A DNA stretch of 64,000 nt from CAWGMT01 sp963823675 (lineage in GTDB: Bacteria; Planctomycetota; Planctomycetia; Isosphaerales; Isosphaeraceae): positions 434,001 to 498,000 of the forward strand of contig CAWGMT010000008.1 in NCBI GenBank assembly GCA_963823675.1, read 5' to 3'. Numbering within the stretch: the first letter of the stretch is position 1; each line of letters starts with the position of its first letter. The position numbers and the translations under genes are program-made. The notes beneath the pieces are model-generated. The model was not told the origin of the DNA and did not search any database. It saw nothing but the letters and a program-made list of their open reading frames with translations. Positions 40,097 to 50,400 of this stretch are shown piece by piece.

Positions 40097-40549
40097 CTAC
40101 GGCATCGACTTCAAGTACATTTCGACCATCGTCTTGAGCCCGCCGTCGACGTCCAGGCCGATCGCCTTGCCCTTGGCGAATAGCTCATCGGCGCTCCAGT
40201 TGTTCGCGCGCGCTTGCTGGAGCAGCAAGAGAGCGACCGCCCTGCCCCCCTTGCGGCAATGCACGAGGACCTTGTTCGGCTCCTGCGCGTGCTGGTCGAT
40301 GAAGTCAGAGACCGCCTTCACTCCCGCAACCGACAAGGGAGCGGCCCCGACCCCGTAGTGCAGGTAATCCATCCCCAGCTCACCGACGATCGCGCCCTCT
40401 TCCTTGGTGGAGAGCGGCTGCTCGGGCTCGCCGTCATTTCGCAGGTTGACGACGCCCGAATAACCCTCCCGTTTCAACTGCTCCAGGTCGGCTTCCGTAG
40501 GTTGATCGCCGATCGTGATTGTTGCCGTGAATGGACGCTTGACGTTCAT
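40097..40549 (-). CDS. DUF442 / beta-lactamase-hydrolase-like protein phosphatase
   Basis: The product is about 150 residues, cysteine-phosphatase fold. The phosphate-binding loop is VLVHCRKGGRAVALL, with the Cys-x4-Arg spacing usual for DUF442 rather than classical Cys-x5-Arg. The upstream general-acid region (MDYLHYGVGAAPLSVAGVKA) and QPTEADLEQLKREGYSGVVN, where the family begins, are conserved. ATG 40549 has GGAGAAG six bases upstream; an in-frame ATG at 40570 has a poorer site. It is divergent from the TetR-efflux operon but not obviously tied to it. Confidence 0.85.
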   Translation of the reverse strand: MNVKRPFTATITIGDQPTEADLEQLKREGYSGVVNLRNDGEPEQPLSTKEEGAIVGELGMDYLHYGVGAAPLSVAGVKAVSDFIDQHAQEPNKVLVHCRKGGRAVALLLLQQARANNWSADELFAKGKAIGLDVDGGLKTMVEMYLKSMP

Positions 40550-40741
40550 AAGCTGCTTCTCCGAAGACATTTAGCCAACCGAAGTTCAATTGCGAATAAT
40601 GAGCTCTCCGAAAATTCGCCTGGGAGCTTTTCATGGTCAAGTCCTGCTAGCGTCCACCCGGGAAACGGATTGCCGGCTCCCGCTTGATACCATCGTAACT
40701 CGATCGGCCGTCGATTCCTACATTCGATCGGTCCTTCGCCC

Positions 40742-40785
40742 TTGACCGCCCTGCCCTCCTTGCTATCATACCTACCGTTCGGTAG
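40742..40785 (+). promoter_or_regulatory. promoter with TetR operator
   Basis: TTGACC (40742-40747) and TATCAT (40764-40769), 16 bases apart, form a sigma70-like promoter. Directly downstream is the palindrome CTACCGTTCGGTAG (40772-40785), six-base arms and two-base centre, similar to operators of AcrR/QacR-type repressors. It would overlap the transcription start and gives a simple repression switch for the operon. Confidence 0.7.
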
Positions 40786-40835
40786 ATGTCGGAAGCGTCA
40801 TGTAAAGACGCGATTCAGGAAAGCCAGGCAAGGGC

Positions 40836-41468
40836 ATGTCGGCGGCAACCACGACCAAGGCTGAATTGAGCTCGGTGGCGCGGCATATCGCACGCGTGGC
40901 GGCGCGGTTATTTGCCCAGAATGGCTACGATGCGACCTCGGTGCGCGAGATCGTCGAAGCGGCCGGGGTTGCCAAGCCAACGCTTTATTACTATTTTCGC
41001 AGCAAGGAGGGGCTGGCCCAAGCCCTGCTCACGGTGCCGCTTTCCAACCTGGTTGCAACGCTGCGCCAGGCGGTGGGCACGGTGGAAGACCCGGTCGCGT
41101 GTCTCGAGCAGGTCATGGAGGCGCAGTACGCATTTTGCCGGGAAGATCCCGATCGGGCACGGTTTATCTACGCCCTCTTGTTTGGTCCGCTCGGCGCGGA
41201 AGTAGCCGGCGAGCTCGAGCCGTTCAAGGCCGATCTCAAAGGCTGGACCGAGGCCGCCGTCCGCCGGCTCGCCGAGGCGGGTGTCGTGGCGCGAGAGCAG
41301 ATCGGCGACTGTGCGACCGCGTGCCGCGGGTTGATCGTCGTGGCGACGCTCGATTTCCTTTACGAAGAAAAGCCATTGCGGCGCGATCTCGCTTGCCAGC
41401 AGGTCAATGACCTGCTGAGAGGCTTTGCCAGAGCCAGAACGGCTGTCGGACTGGAACCACACAAATGA
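40836..41468 (+). CDS. TetR/AcrR-family transcriptional regulator
   Basis: The product is 210 residues. The helix-turn-helix is canonical: LFAQNGYDATSVREIVEAAG followed by VAKPTLYYYFRSKEGLAQAL. The ligand-binding half includes CREDPDRARFIYALLFGPLG. It is the first gene of the efflux operon. ATGA overlap with the adaptor gene shows coupling, and the operator palindrome upstream predicts autorepression released by the pump's substrate. Confidence 0.95.
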   Translation: MSAATTTKAELSSVARHIARVAARLFAQNGYDATSVREIVEAAGVAKPTLYYYFRSKEGLAQALLTVPLSNLVATLRQAVGTVEDPVACLEQVMEAQYAFCREDPDRARFIYALLFGPLGAEVAGELEPFKADLKGWTEAAVRRLAEAGVVAREQIGDCATACRGLIVVATLDFLYEEKPLRRDLACQQVNDLLRGFARARTAVGLEPHK

Positions 41469-42868
41469 ACACGGTGCGGCGTTCCCTGGTGATCGGGTTG
41501 GCCGGCGGCACTCTGCTTGCCGCGGTCGCGGGATGCACTCAGACGGCGTCCGAGCCCCTGAAAGAGGGATCAGACAGAGCGGCGGCGGCCGTGCCGGTCA
41601 CGGTCGCGCCTCTCGAGCGCCGGACGGTCGAGCGGACCGTCGAGGTCATTGGCACGCTTCGTGGCTGGGAGCAAGTCACGATCGGAACCAAGCGAACCGG
41701 CCGGGTCGTCAAGGTGCATCACGACATGGGCGACCGGGTCCAGCCCGGCGAGCCGTTGATCGAGCTCGATCCGGTCGACGCCAAGCTGGCCGTCGACCAG
41801 GCTGAGTCGAAGTATCTTGGCGAGGTGGTCAAGCTCGGCATCAACCGCCGCCAGGCCGAGGAGTACGTCAGGAAATATGGGATCAGCGAGGAGCTTCTGC
41901 TCGGTCCGGTGGCCGCGGAAGCCATCGCCAAGGTGCCCGCCGTGATCCTGAAGCAGGTCGCCAAGGAAAAGGCGGTCCTGAACCGGGCGCGCCAGCGCGC
42001 CCTTACTCAGCGACGCGCCGGCACGGTCCAGGAGCTCGATGACGCCGAAAACGAGCTGCGGACAGCGGCCGCCGGGCTCGACGATGCGGTCCAGGCGGCC
42101 AGGACCATCATCGCCAATGCCGTCACGGCCAAAGTGGCGCTCGACCAGGCCCAGCAGACGCTCAAGGACATGACCATCCGCGCCCCGGAGCCCCAGCTTC
42201 TCCCGCCCAATTTCAGCCCGGAAAGCCGCCTCTCCTATGGCGTGACCAAACGGCAGGTCTCGGAGGGCCAGATGATCAAGGAGGGGGAAGCCGTCGCCGA
42301 TCTCGTCATCGAAGACCTGGTGCGGCTCTGGAGCCAGGTGCCCGAACAATACGCCGGAGACGTGCGCGTCGGCCAGATTGTGCGGGTCTCGACCCGCGCT
42401 CATCCCGAGATCACCTTCCACGGCAAGATCACCCGGATCAATCCCGCGGTCGATCCCACCAGCCGTACGTTCCAGGTCGAGACCGTCGTACCCAATGAAC
42501 GCGGGCTGCTGCGACCGGGCGGCTTCGCCCGAGCGTCCATCGTCACCCGCGCCCAGGCGAGGGCGGCGGTGGTCCCGGTGGAATCGATCGTGCATTTCGC
42601 CGGCGTGACCAAGCTCTTTGTCGTCGAGAACGGGGTGGCCCGGTCGCTCGGCGGCATCAAAACCGGCCAGGAAGGCCGCGGCTGGGTCGAAATCGAGAGC
42701 GGCCAGCTTCCCGAGACCGCCCAGGTGGTTACCACGGGACAGTCGCAGCTCGCCGATGGAACGCCGGTCGTGATTCGCCTGCCTGAGCCATCCGTGCAAC
42801 CGAAGTCAAGTCAGACTGATCCCGGTTCGCAAACCGCCGCCGCGCCGCGAGCGGCCGTGACGAACTGA
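41465..42868 (+). CDS. efflux RND transporter periplasmic adaptor lipoprotein
   Basis: The product is 467 residues. A lipoprotein signal with lipobox AVAGC anchors it to a membrane. The lipoyl half-motif GTKRTGRVVKVHHDMGDRVQ, a long alpha-hairpin (helical stretches around LNRARQRALTQRRAGTVQEL), the beta-barrel (YAGDVRVGQIVRVSTRAHPE) and the membrane-proximal part are in the expected order. An unusually long insert at residues 130-190 extends the hairpin region. It connects the RND pump with an outer-membrane channel, not encoded here. It follows TetR by ATGA overlap and precedes the pump by 25 bases. Confidence 0.95.
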   Translation: MNTVRRSLVIGLAGGTLLAAVAGCTQTASEPLKEGSDRAAAAVPVTVAPLERRTVERTVEVIGTLRGWEQVTIGTKRTGRVVKVHHDMGDRVQPGEPLIELDPVDAKLAVDQAESKYLGEVVKLGINRRQAEEYVRKYGISEELLLGPVAAEAIAKVPAVILKQVAKEKAVLNRARQRALTQRRAGTVQELDDAENELRTAAAGLDDAVQAARTIIANAVTAKVALDQAQQTLKDMTIRAPEPQLLPPNFSPESRLSYGVTKRQVSEGQMIKEGEAVADLVIEDLVRLWSQVPEQYAGDVRVGQIVRVSTRAHPEITFHGKITRINPAVDPTSRTFQVETVVPNERGLLRPGGFARASIVTRAQARAAVVPVESIVHFAGVTKLFVVENGVARSLGGIKTGQEGRGWVEIESGQLPETAQVVTTGQSQLADGTPVVIRLPEPSVQPKSSQTDPGSQTAAAPRAAVTN

Positions 42869-42893
42869 TCCTTTCCTTTCCGCACTCGATACC

Positions 42894-45800
42894 ATGACCC
42901 TATCCGATATCTGCATCAACCGCCCGGTGTTTACCTGGGTGCTCGTTGTCATTCCCGTCGTGCTGGGACTGGTCTCCTACGGGGAGCTGGGCGTCGACCT
43001 TTTTCCCAACGTCGACTTCCCGGTCTGCACCGTCACCACGGTGCTGCCGGGAGCCAGCGTTGAAGAAGTCGAGGCGACGGTCACCAAGCCGATCGAGGAC
43101 ATCATCAACACCGTCTCGGGAATCGACGAGCTCCGCTCGGTCACGACCGAGGGGGTCTCGGTGGTGACGGTCCAGTTCCTGCTCTCCAAGAGCGGCGACG
43201 TGGGAATGCAGGAAGTCCGGGACAAGGTCAACACGATCCTCGCCGACTTGCCGGACGGCACCGATCCGCCGATCGTCGACAAGTTCGACACCGGATCGAT
43301 CCCCGTGATGACCATTGCGGTTTCGGGCCGGCGCGATTTCCGCGAAGTGACCCAGATTGCCCGCAAGCAGATCAAGGAGCGGCTCGAAACGGTCAACGGC
43401 GTCGGCGCCATCAACCTGGTCGGGGGCCGCATCAGGGCGATGAACGTCGTGCTCGACACCGACCGGCTCGCCGGCTACAGCCTCTCGGTCGAAGATGTTC
43501 GCGTCGCCCTGGTGCGGCAAAACCTCGAGGTACCCGGCGGCCGGGTTGACCAGGGCTCGCGCGAGCTGGTCTTGCGGACGCTGGGACGGCTGCGGACCGA
43601 GCGCCAGTTCAATAACCTGATCGTGGCCCATCGCAACGGCTATCCCATCCGCGTGAGCGACGTCGGCCGCGCGGAGGACTCGTTCGAGGAGCCGCGCACG
43701 CTGGCACGTCTCGACGGGTCGAGCGCCGTCAGCCTGGTGGTCCAGAAGCAGTCGGGCGTGAACACCGTGAAAGTCGTCGACGATGTCAGGGCCAAGCTCG
43801 AGACACTTCGGGCCGCCCTTCCGCCGGACATCACCACCGAGATCATTCGCGACCAGTCCCGGTTCATCAGAAAATCCATTGAAGAGGTCAAGTTCCACCT
43901 GCTGCTGGCGGCTGTGCTGGTCTCGGCGACGATCCTCCTCTTCATCCGCGACTGGCGCACCACGCTGATCGCCACGCTGGCCATCCCGACTTCGATCATC
44001 CCGACCTTCGTCTTCATGCGGTACATGGGGTTTACCCTCAACAACATCACGATGCTCGGCCTGATCCTGGCGATCGGGATCGTGATCGACGACGCGGTGG
44101 TGGTGCACGAGAACATCTTCCGGCACATGGAAGAGGACGGCATGGACGGCATGGCCGCGGCGCGCAAGGGCACGCGCGAGATCGCGCTGGCCGTGCTGGC
44201 CACGAGTCTTTCGCTGGTCGTGATCTTCCTGCCGATCGCGTTCATGGGGGGCATCGTCGGCCGGTTCTTTTCGAGCTTCGGCCTGACGGTCGCCTTCGCC
44301 GTGATGATGAGCCTTTTCGTGTCGTTCACGCTGACACCGATGCTCTGTAGCCGCTTTCTCAAGCTCGAGCACGCCGCTGCGGCCAGCGGGCCGCGGCGGG
44401 CGCGATCCAAGTCGGGCGTCTTCTACAGGCTGATCGATGGTTCTTACGGCCTGGCGCTGCGGCTGGCGCTCAGGCACAAGTTCCTGGTGGTGCTTTTGAC
44501 AGCCGTTGTCATCTACAGCACGGTCCCCATCGGCCGCATCATGGGCGTTTCGCTCATCCCCCGCGACGATCAGAGCGAGTATGAAGTGACGGTCACGGCC
44601 CCCGAAGGCTATAGCCTGGAACGGTCGAGCGCGCTCATGGGCGAGCTCGAAGCGCGGATCCGGAAGCTGCGGGGGACCCGGCACGTCTTCACGACGATCG
44701 GCCAGACCGAGGGAGGGCGGGTCGTCAAGGGCGAGGGCGACGTCACTCGCTGCACGATCTACGTCCGCATCACCGACCTGGAAGAGCGCGACCCGGCCGT
44801 GCGAGCGCGAGCGTGGTGGGACGTGCCCGGCCACCTTCGGCGCTTTTTCTCCGGCCCCGAATACGAGCAATTCGCCGTTCAGCAGGAGGCGCGCGACTTC
44901 TTGAAGGACTACCCCGACTTGCGGGTAAGCGTCAACGACGTCTCACCATTCCAGGGAGGCCGGCGGCCACAGACATTCCAGGTGAGCCTGGCCGGGCCCG
45001 ACTTGAACCAGCTTTCCAGCTACGCCAGCCGGTTGGTCGCCGCGCTCAAGAACGAGACCGGCCTTGTCGACCTCGATACCACGCTCTCGCTGCGGAAACC
45101 GGAAGTCCAGGTCGACGTCGATCGTGAGGCAGCCAGCGACCTGGGGGTTCCGGTGGGCACCATCGCCGACACGATGCGGGTGCTGGTCGGCGGAATGCCG
45201 GTCTCGAAGTTCCGCGAGGGAGACGAGCAGTACGACGTCTGGCTCCGCGCCCAGACGGCCGAACGGTCGACCAGCCAGGACCTTTACCAGATCACGTTTC
45301 CCTCGCCGAGCGCCGGGCTGGTCAAGCTCGCCAGCGTGGCCAAGCTGATCGAGGACCGCGGGCCGACCGAAATCGAGCGGCTGGGCCGCGAGCGGATCGT
45401 GACGGTCGTCGGCAACCCCGAGGGAATTGCGCTCGGGGATGCGATCACGCGGGCCGAGCGAGCCCTCAAAGCGATCAAGCTGCCTCCGCAGTATTCCTAC
45501 ATCTTCACCGGCCAGGCCAAGACCCTGGGTGAGACCGGCTATTACTTCGTCGTCGCCTTTGCGCTTTCGATCACGTTCATGTACCTGATCCTGGCCGCGC
45601 AGTTCGAGAGCTGGATGCAGCCGATCGCGATCCTGATGGCGCTGCCCGTGACGGTCCCGTTTGGCATGCTCTCCCTGGTCTGGTTCCACACGCCGATGGA
45701 CCTTTATGCGATGTTCGGCCTGTTCATGCTGGTGGGGATTGTGAAGAAGAACGGAATCCTTCAAGTCGACGCCACCAACCAGTTGCGGGCCAGAGGTGAG

Positions 45801-46160
45801 CCTCGCCACCAGGCGATCATCGCGGCCAACCACACGCGCCTCCGGCCGATCCTGATGACGACCGTGATGCTGGTAGCGGCCATGATCCCGATTGCGCTCG
45901 GCAAGGGCCCCGGCGCCGGTGCTCGCGCCAGCATGGCCAAGGTCATCATCGGCGGCCAGATGCTCTCACTGGTCCTGGCCCTGATCGTGACCCCGGTTTT
46001 CTATTCGCTGCTTGACATGCTGGTCAACCTGTCGCGGCGCCTGGGAATTCGCTTGAGCGTGCAACCCAGGCCGCAACCCGCCGGGCACCCGCACGTTCAT
46101 CTTGGATCCAACGGTGATGGCGCGATGACCGCCGGCCGTACTGCCGAGAGCTCTGTTTGA
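42894..46160 (+). CDS. HAE1-family RND efflux pump
   Basis: The product is 1088 residues, typical length. The N terminus (LSDICINRPVFTWVLVVIPV) and the porter-domain motif (GASVEEVEATVTKPIEDIIN) are standard. The proton-relay Asp pair lies in TM4 within GIVIDDAVVVHENI. The C-terminal half repeats the fold (FALSITFMYLILAAQFESWM, AMFGLFMLVGIVKKNGIL). It exports hydrophobic compounds, using the proton gradient, through the adaptor encoded upstream. The frame is intact across 3.3 kb. A 656-codon antisense open frame over its first half is a coding shadow. The specificity is unknown. Confidence 0.97.
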   Translation: MTLSDICINRPVFTWVLVVIPVVLGLVSYGELGVDLFPNVDFPVCTVTTVLPGASVEEVEATVTKPIEDIINTVSGIDELRSVTTEGVSVVTVQFLLSKSGDVGMQEVRDKVNTILADLPDGTDPPIVDKFDTGSIPVMTIAVSGRRDFREVTQIARKQIKERLETVNGVGAINLVGGRIRAMNVVLDTDRLAGYSLSVEDVRVALVRQNLEVPGGRVDQGSRELVLRTLGRLRTERQFNNLIVAHRNGYPIRVSDVGRAEDSFEEPRTLARLDGSSAVSLVVQKQSGVNTVKVVDDVRAKLETLRAALPPDITTEIIRDQSRFIRKSIEEVKFHLLLAAVLVSATILLFIRDWRTTLIATLAIPTSIIPTFVFMRYMGFTLNNITMLGLILAIGIVIDDAVVVHENIFRHMEEDGMDGMAAARKGTREIALAVLATSLSLVVIFLPIAFMGGIVGRFFSSFGLTVAFAVMMSLFVSFTLTPMLCSRFLKLEHAAAASGPRRARSKSGVFYRLIDGSYGLALRLALRHKFLVVLLTAVVIYSTVPIGRIMGVSLIPRDDQSEYEVTVTAPEGYSLERSSALMGELEARIRKLRGTRHVFTTIGQTEGGRVVKGEGDVTRCTIYVRITDLEERDPAVRARAWWDVPGHLRRFFSGPEYEQFAVQQEARDFLKDYPDLRVSVNDVSPFQGGRRPQTFQVSLAGPDLNQLSSYASRLVAALKNETGLVDLDTTLSLRKPEVQVDVDREAASDLGVPVGTIADTMRVLVGGMPVSKFREGDEQYDVWLRAQTAERSTSQDLYQITFPSPSAGLVKLASVAKLIEDRGPTEIERLGRERIVTVVGNPEGIALGDAITRAERALKAIKLPPQYSYIFTGQAKTLGETGYYFVVAFALSITFMYLILAAQFESWMQPIAILMALPVTVPFGMLSLVWFHTPMDLYAMFGLFMLVGIVKKNGILQVDATNQLRARGEPRHQAIIAANHTRLRPILMTTVMLVAAMIPIALGKGPGAGARASMAKVIIGGQMLSLVLALIVTPVFYSLLDMLVNLSRRLGIRLSVQPRPQPAGHPHVHLGSNGDGAMTAGRTAESSV

Positions 46161-46363
46161 GACGGCGAACCGGCGTCACCATTTCCGGGCCATCACCGAA
46201 AGGGTGGCAAATCGTGGATGAGTCGATTGACCAACTGACTCGGGCTTGACTTCGGTATCTACCATCTCGGTCGCGCTGAATGAGGGCACGAGCTGTTCTT
46301 GCCGACGGACCGGTTATGGTATCATCAGGAACCGTCCGGTGGCTACGAGGAAGTCTAAGCACG

Positions 46364-46606
46364 ATGAACGCACGCGCCCGTCTCGAACCAATTCTGGAAA
46401 GTCTTTCTGACGACAGGATCCGCCAGTTGATCGATTTTGCCCGATTCCTCGCCATGGAGCAGGATCGGCAAGAGTGGCAGAGTTTTGGTCAGGAACAGCT
46501 CGCAAGATGCTATGGCCAGAATGAGCCCGAATACACGGAGGCTGACATTCGGCCGGGCCGCCGACCATGGCGCTCAATCCGGGCGAGGTCGTTCTTATAC
46601 CGCTGA
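46364..46606 (+). CDS. antitoxin-like small protein
   Basis: The product is about 80 residues. The helical core LEPILESLSDDRIRQLIDFA then RFLAMEQDRQEWQSFGQEQL resembles DUF2281/PemI-type antitoxins that accompany PemK-like toxins. The last 15 residues run into the toxin frame (overlap of 40 bases), so its natural end may have been lost. ATG 46364 is the first Met of the conserved part. Confidence 0.5.
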   Translation: MNARARLEPILESLSDDRIRQLIDFARFLAMEQDRQEWQSFGQEQLARCYGQNEPEYTEADIRPGRRPWRSIRARSFLYR

Positions 46607-46779
46607 CCCAGTTCGGGGGCGGCCCAGCTAATTCGAGTGGTCTTCATCAGGCGTCCATAATTCGGCTGAGCTACCTCCACGCGACCGACCCAACCGAGAT
46701 CACGGGCGCAGTCGGACAAGTTGACACTGCACGACTCGATCGCCTCTTGACGCGTTTGGCTGACCGTTTGCGTCCATGA
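46567..46779 (+). pseudogene. internally deleted PemK/MazF-like toxin
   Basis: The N terminus MALNPGEVVLIPLTQFGGGP is the typical start of PemK/MazF endoribonucleases (beta-barrel entry). The end (SIIRLSYLHATDPTEITGAV, GQVDTARLDRLLTRLADRL) matches their C-terminal helix. The middle, including the conserved catalytic region, is missing: 70 residues against about 110-140 for the family. The toxin is probably inactive. Confidence 0.5.
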
Positions 46780-46865
46780 ACTGCGTTGCCTTACGCCAGT
46801 ATGTCCATCGAATGGATCAAGTGGTGACCAACCGATCCTGACCGAGACGCGTTGCCGAAGAGCTG

Positions 46866-46980
46866 AGACAAGCAGATCAAAGCGCGGCACCGACGGATGG
46901 GATTGCCCAACTTAAGACCTGGGACAGGCAGCTCAAAGCGCGGCACCGACGGATAGGATTGCCCAACTTCGGGACAGGCA
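46866..46980. repeat. two direct 48-bp repeats with GGGACAGGCAG ends
   Basis: Two copies at about 46867-46913 and 46923-46969 (period 56) share CAAAGCGCGGCACCGACGGA and GGATTGCCCAACTT, differing at few bases. A third copy of GGGACAGGCA begins at 46971. The same GGACAGGCA motif starts the two larger repeats at 53966 and 55965 and occurs inverted near 53370, so it may be a shared end sequence. Apart from these and a transposase scrap, 46780-47490 contains no gene. Confidence 0.75.
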
Positions 46981-47089
46981 GATATCATTGTGCCGTTGCC
47001 GCTGGTGGAGACCGATTCTCCTCCGGTCGGTCTGCGACGGCTCACGGAGCCAAGCCAGTGGGCCGCAGTGGCGGAATCGCCCGCAAATT

Positions 47090-47225
47090 CCGGTCTACCG
47101 CGGAAGAATCCAGGCCGCCCGCACGGAAACAGCCGCCCCCAACGCCGCACGACTTCTTCATCCGACCAGGCCGCCGCAACGTCCGGATCCAGCCGGACCA
47201 GCAGACGCAAATGTTTATCCAGCAC
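47090..47225 (-). pseudogene. fragment of Y1 (IS200-like/REP-associated) transposase
   Basis: About 45 codons read LDKHLRLLVRLDPDVAAAWS then DEEVVRRWGRLFP. This is the segment after the HLH motif of planctomycete Y1-type transposases, whose usual NHLHLVLR motif is here DKHLRLLVR. Both catalytic His positions are altered or lost and the remainder of the gene is absent, so this is a relic. Confidence 0.55.
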
Positions 47226-47490
47226 TGAGGCACCGATCGAGCGCGAGGTCGGGCTGAGCCGCGGTCAATTCTGGCTGCCGAACTGGGGGACGGCTCCCCG
47301 AATCCTCACGGCGGGCGACGCCGGTGGTGATGGTCGACCTCCGTTGCACCGCCATACCCTCGCGGCTATGATGACTGTGCCCGTGGCAGGCCTCATCGGC
47401 TACAGTAAATTCACTGAATTCTCCGCCCACGCGCCAATGAATTGCTTCTGTGCTTCGCCCCAACTCTCCCGACTTGTCGAGGATTCGAGC

Positions 47491-50400
47491 ATGGTGCACT
47501 TCAAGAAGAACTGTCTGGCGGGTGTCCGGCCTTCGGACCCGAAGTTGACGGAGTCCTCGAGCGGCCCGCATCGCAAAAGTCCCGGACGAGCTTCCTGGGT
47601 GATCATCCTGGCGCTCGCCGCGATCAGCGTCGCCGGTGTGGTGTTCTATGCGTTCATCGCCAATCATCGACTTTCGTCGCCGCCTGCGGCCGAAGCTGCC
47701 GGCGGAAGCGCGCAACCCGTCGTGACGCCGCCCGGTGCGAGCCCGCCCGCCTCGGCGCAGGGTCAGGGCCGCACGATCTCCGTCGCCCCCGACAAGGCGG
47801 AGATCCGTACGCCGCTCGTGATCCTCCGCGTCGGCGAGGGGGGCAATGCCAGGCCGGTCGTGGCACTGGGACGACCGGAAGTGAGCCCGGAAATGAAGGA
47901 CCGTCAGGGTTCGCGTCAGGGCATCCTGGAACGCGAGCTGATCCGCCAGGCGATCCTGATCGCCGCCCGCGATGAGCTGGGGCTCTCGACGCGTGACGAG
48001 CTGCTCGATGACGCCCCACCCGGTCAGAGCAAGGGTCCGCCGCTGGAGATCGCCATCCTGTTCCGTCAGGATGAGTGCCATGTCCTGGTCCGCCGCGGCG
48101 CGGGCGAGAAGGCCGAAGTCCTCCTCCAGCACGACCTCGGTACCAGGCCCGACAACAGCCGTTACACGGCCGACCTCACCGCCGTGTCCGAAACACTCGC
48201 CCGATCCGAGTTCCCCGCTCTGCTGAAGCGACTCGGCCTTGAGGGCCCGCCGAACCGGAACCGCGACGACGCTCCCGTGCCGCCGGGCGCCGACGAGCGA
48301 CTCGATCAACTGGGCCTCGTGGAACACTTCGCCGCAGTGCGGACTCTGCACGAGGCGATCCGCGCCGATGGCGAATCGCCGGCGCGGCTGGCGGCGCTGG
48401 CGCGGGCTTACGCGCAGCTCGGCACGCTGACCGAGTACCAGTGGAGTCCGGCTCACCGCATCTTCAAGGCCCGCGCCCTGCTCTACGCCGAGCGGCTGCT
48501 GGCGCGGAGCCCCAGGTCCGCCGCAGCGCTACGCGTCCGCGCCTTCGTCCGGGCCCTGGTCGGTCGCCACGACCAGGCGCTGTCCGATCTTGAGGCGGCG
48601 GCCCGCCTGGCCGACGAAACGAAGGACGCGACCCCGGCGCCGTCCTGGCTGCCGGTGATCGACGCCTACCTCAAGTCCGACCGCAAGCGACTGGCGAGCG
48701 CGGACGGCCGGCACGCCCGGCTCGCCTCCCTGCTGAGCATGATGACGATCGAGTATCCACACCGGACCCGGGTGATCGTTCAGGCGGCAAGCGACCTGGC
48801 CGGCCGCGATGCTGACTGCGCCCTCGCCTACGACGCGATTTGCCAGCACGGCCAGCTCGGTGAGCTTCACGTCGCGACCGTGGCGGGACCAGATGTCTTC
48901 ACAAAACTCTTGCCGATCAAGCTGAGATCGCTGACATCATTGCCTGAGACGGTGAAGCAGGCGCTGGATAAGGGCGGCGCCGAGCCGGACCTAGTCGCCG
49001 CGCTCGACCGAGAGGGGCGGCCCGGCGAGGATCGGGGCGAGCCGTCGTGGGGCGTTCTGGCGCACCTGGCCCACGAGGCTCGCTTCGTGCATGCCTACCG
49101 ACGGCTCGACTTCATGGCGAACATGTGGCATGTGCCGGCCGGAGACACCTTCGAAGGGTTCCGATCGCTCGTCGCCGGGCACCGCTTCTTCCCCTATCTC
49201 CAGTATATCGTTTACCCTCGCCGGGAGGGCGCCACCGCGCTGAAGGCGATGGCCGATCACCTTGATCTGGCCGAAATGGAGCTGACCGAACGACCGCTCA
49301 TCGACGCCCTCCGAGATATCAAGCACCCCGCCGGAGAAGACGCCTGGCGCTCGGCGATGCTCCAGGCCAGCCTCGTCGCGCGTGACATCGCCGAGCGGCT
49401 CCGGCAGACGAATGCTGCCAGGGACCATTTCGGGCGCATCCTGCTGAACATCAGCCCCTATTCGGCGCACGCGATGGGCGTCCTGGTCGAGGTCGCCTGG
49501 GATCAGGTCAAAGGCGAGGTCCCGGCCTGGCGCGAGAAGGTCGGCGAGGCCCCGGCCCTGATCGCCGCTCTGGGCCGGAAGCATGCCGAGCTGAGGGAGT
49601 ACGGCGAGGCGGAAAACGACCTGAGGCGCTTTATCGAGATCTCACCCGATCCCTGGGCCTACCGGTTGCTCGCGGACTGCTACAGGGCCCGCGGCCAGGA
49701 GGATCGCTGGCAGGCGATGCTCGATGGGTTCCTGGCCAAGACAGAACCCGCCGGGCTGGAGCACGCCAAGATGCAGGTCGACATCGCCGACGACCTGATG
49801 AAGCGCGGGTGCTTTGCCGACGCGAAGAAATACGCCGAGGCGGCGGCGGAGACCTGGGCCGGCTGGGCGATGACCTGCGCCTCGGAGTGCAACGAGGGGC
49901 TCAAGGACTGGGAGCGGGCCGAGCTGTGGATCCGGCGGGCCGCCGAACGCTATCCCCGGTCAAACGGGGCAAGCTGGTATCGGTTTTGCAAGCGGACCGG
50001 CCACGGCGATATCCAAGCCGCCCGCGCCTTCGCCGATGCAAACATGCCCGGGGCAGCGAATAGGCCGGACCCCGCCCGGCTGCAACGGGACGGGTTCTCT
50101 TTGTGGGCAGGCGGATCGGCGAAGCAGGCCCTCGAATCGCTGGAGCAAGCTGCTCGAGCCCAGCCGACCGCCGCGAATGCCATCGCGGCCTTCCTCTTGG
50201 CCGACGAGCTGGGCGAGAAGGCCCGCCGCGATCAGTTGCTGGAGGAACTGTGCACGAAGCTCCAGCGTCAGGTGCCCAGGATGGTCGCGATCGGCCGGGC
50301 GATCCGCGACGCGCTCGCCGACGGCGGCAAGGGTTCGCTCGACCTCGCGGCAGTCGACAGGGTGCTGGGCGACATGCCCGCCAAAACCCGCGGCAACGCC

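Noticed and set aside
42900..44870. 656-codon minus-strand open frame
   Set aside because: Antisense shadow of the RND pump gene; composition Arg/Asp/His-rich without motifs.
46990..47490. N-terminal extension of the 1021-residue TPR-like protein
   Set aside because: The region overlaps a transposase relic on the other strand, lacks an SD, and the SD-supported ATG at 47491 precedes the membrane helix properly.
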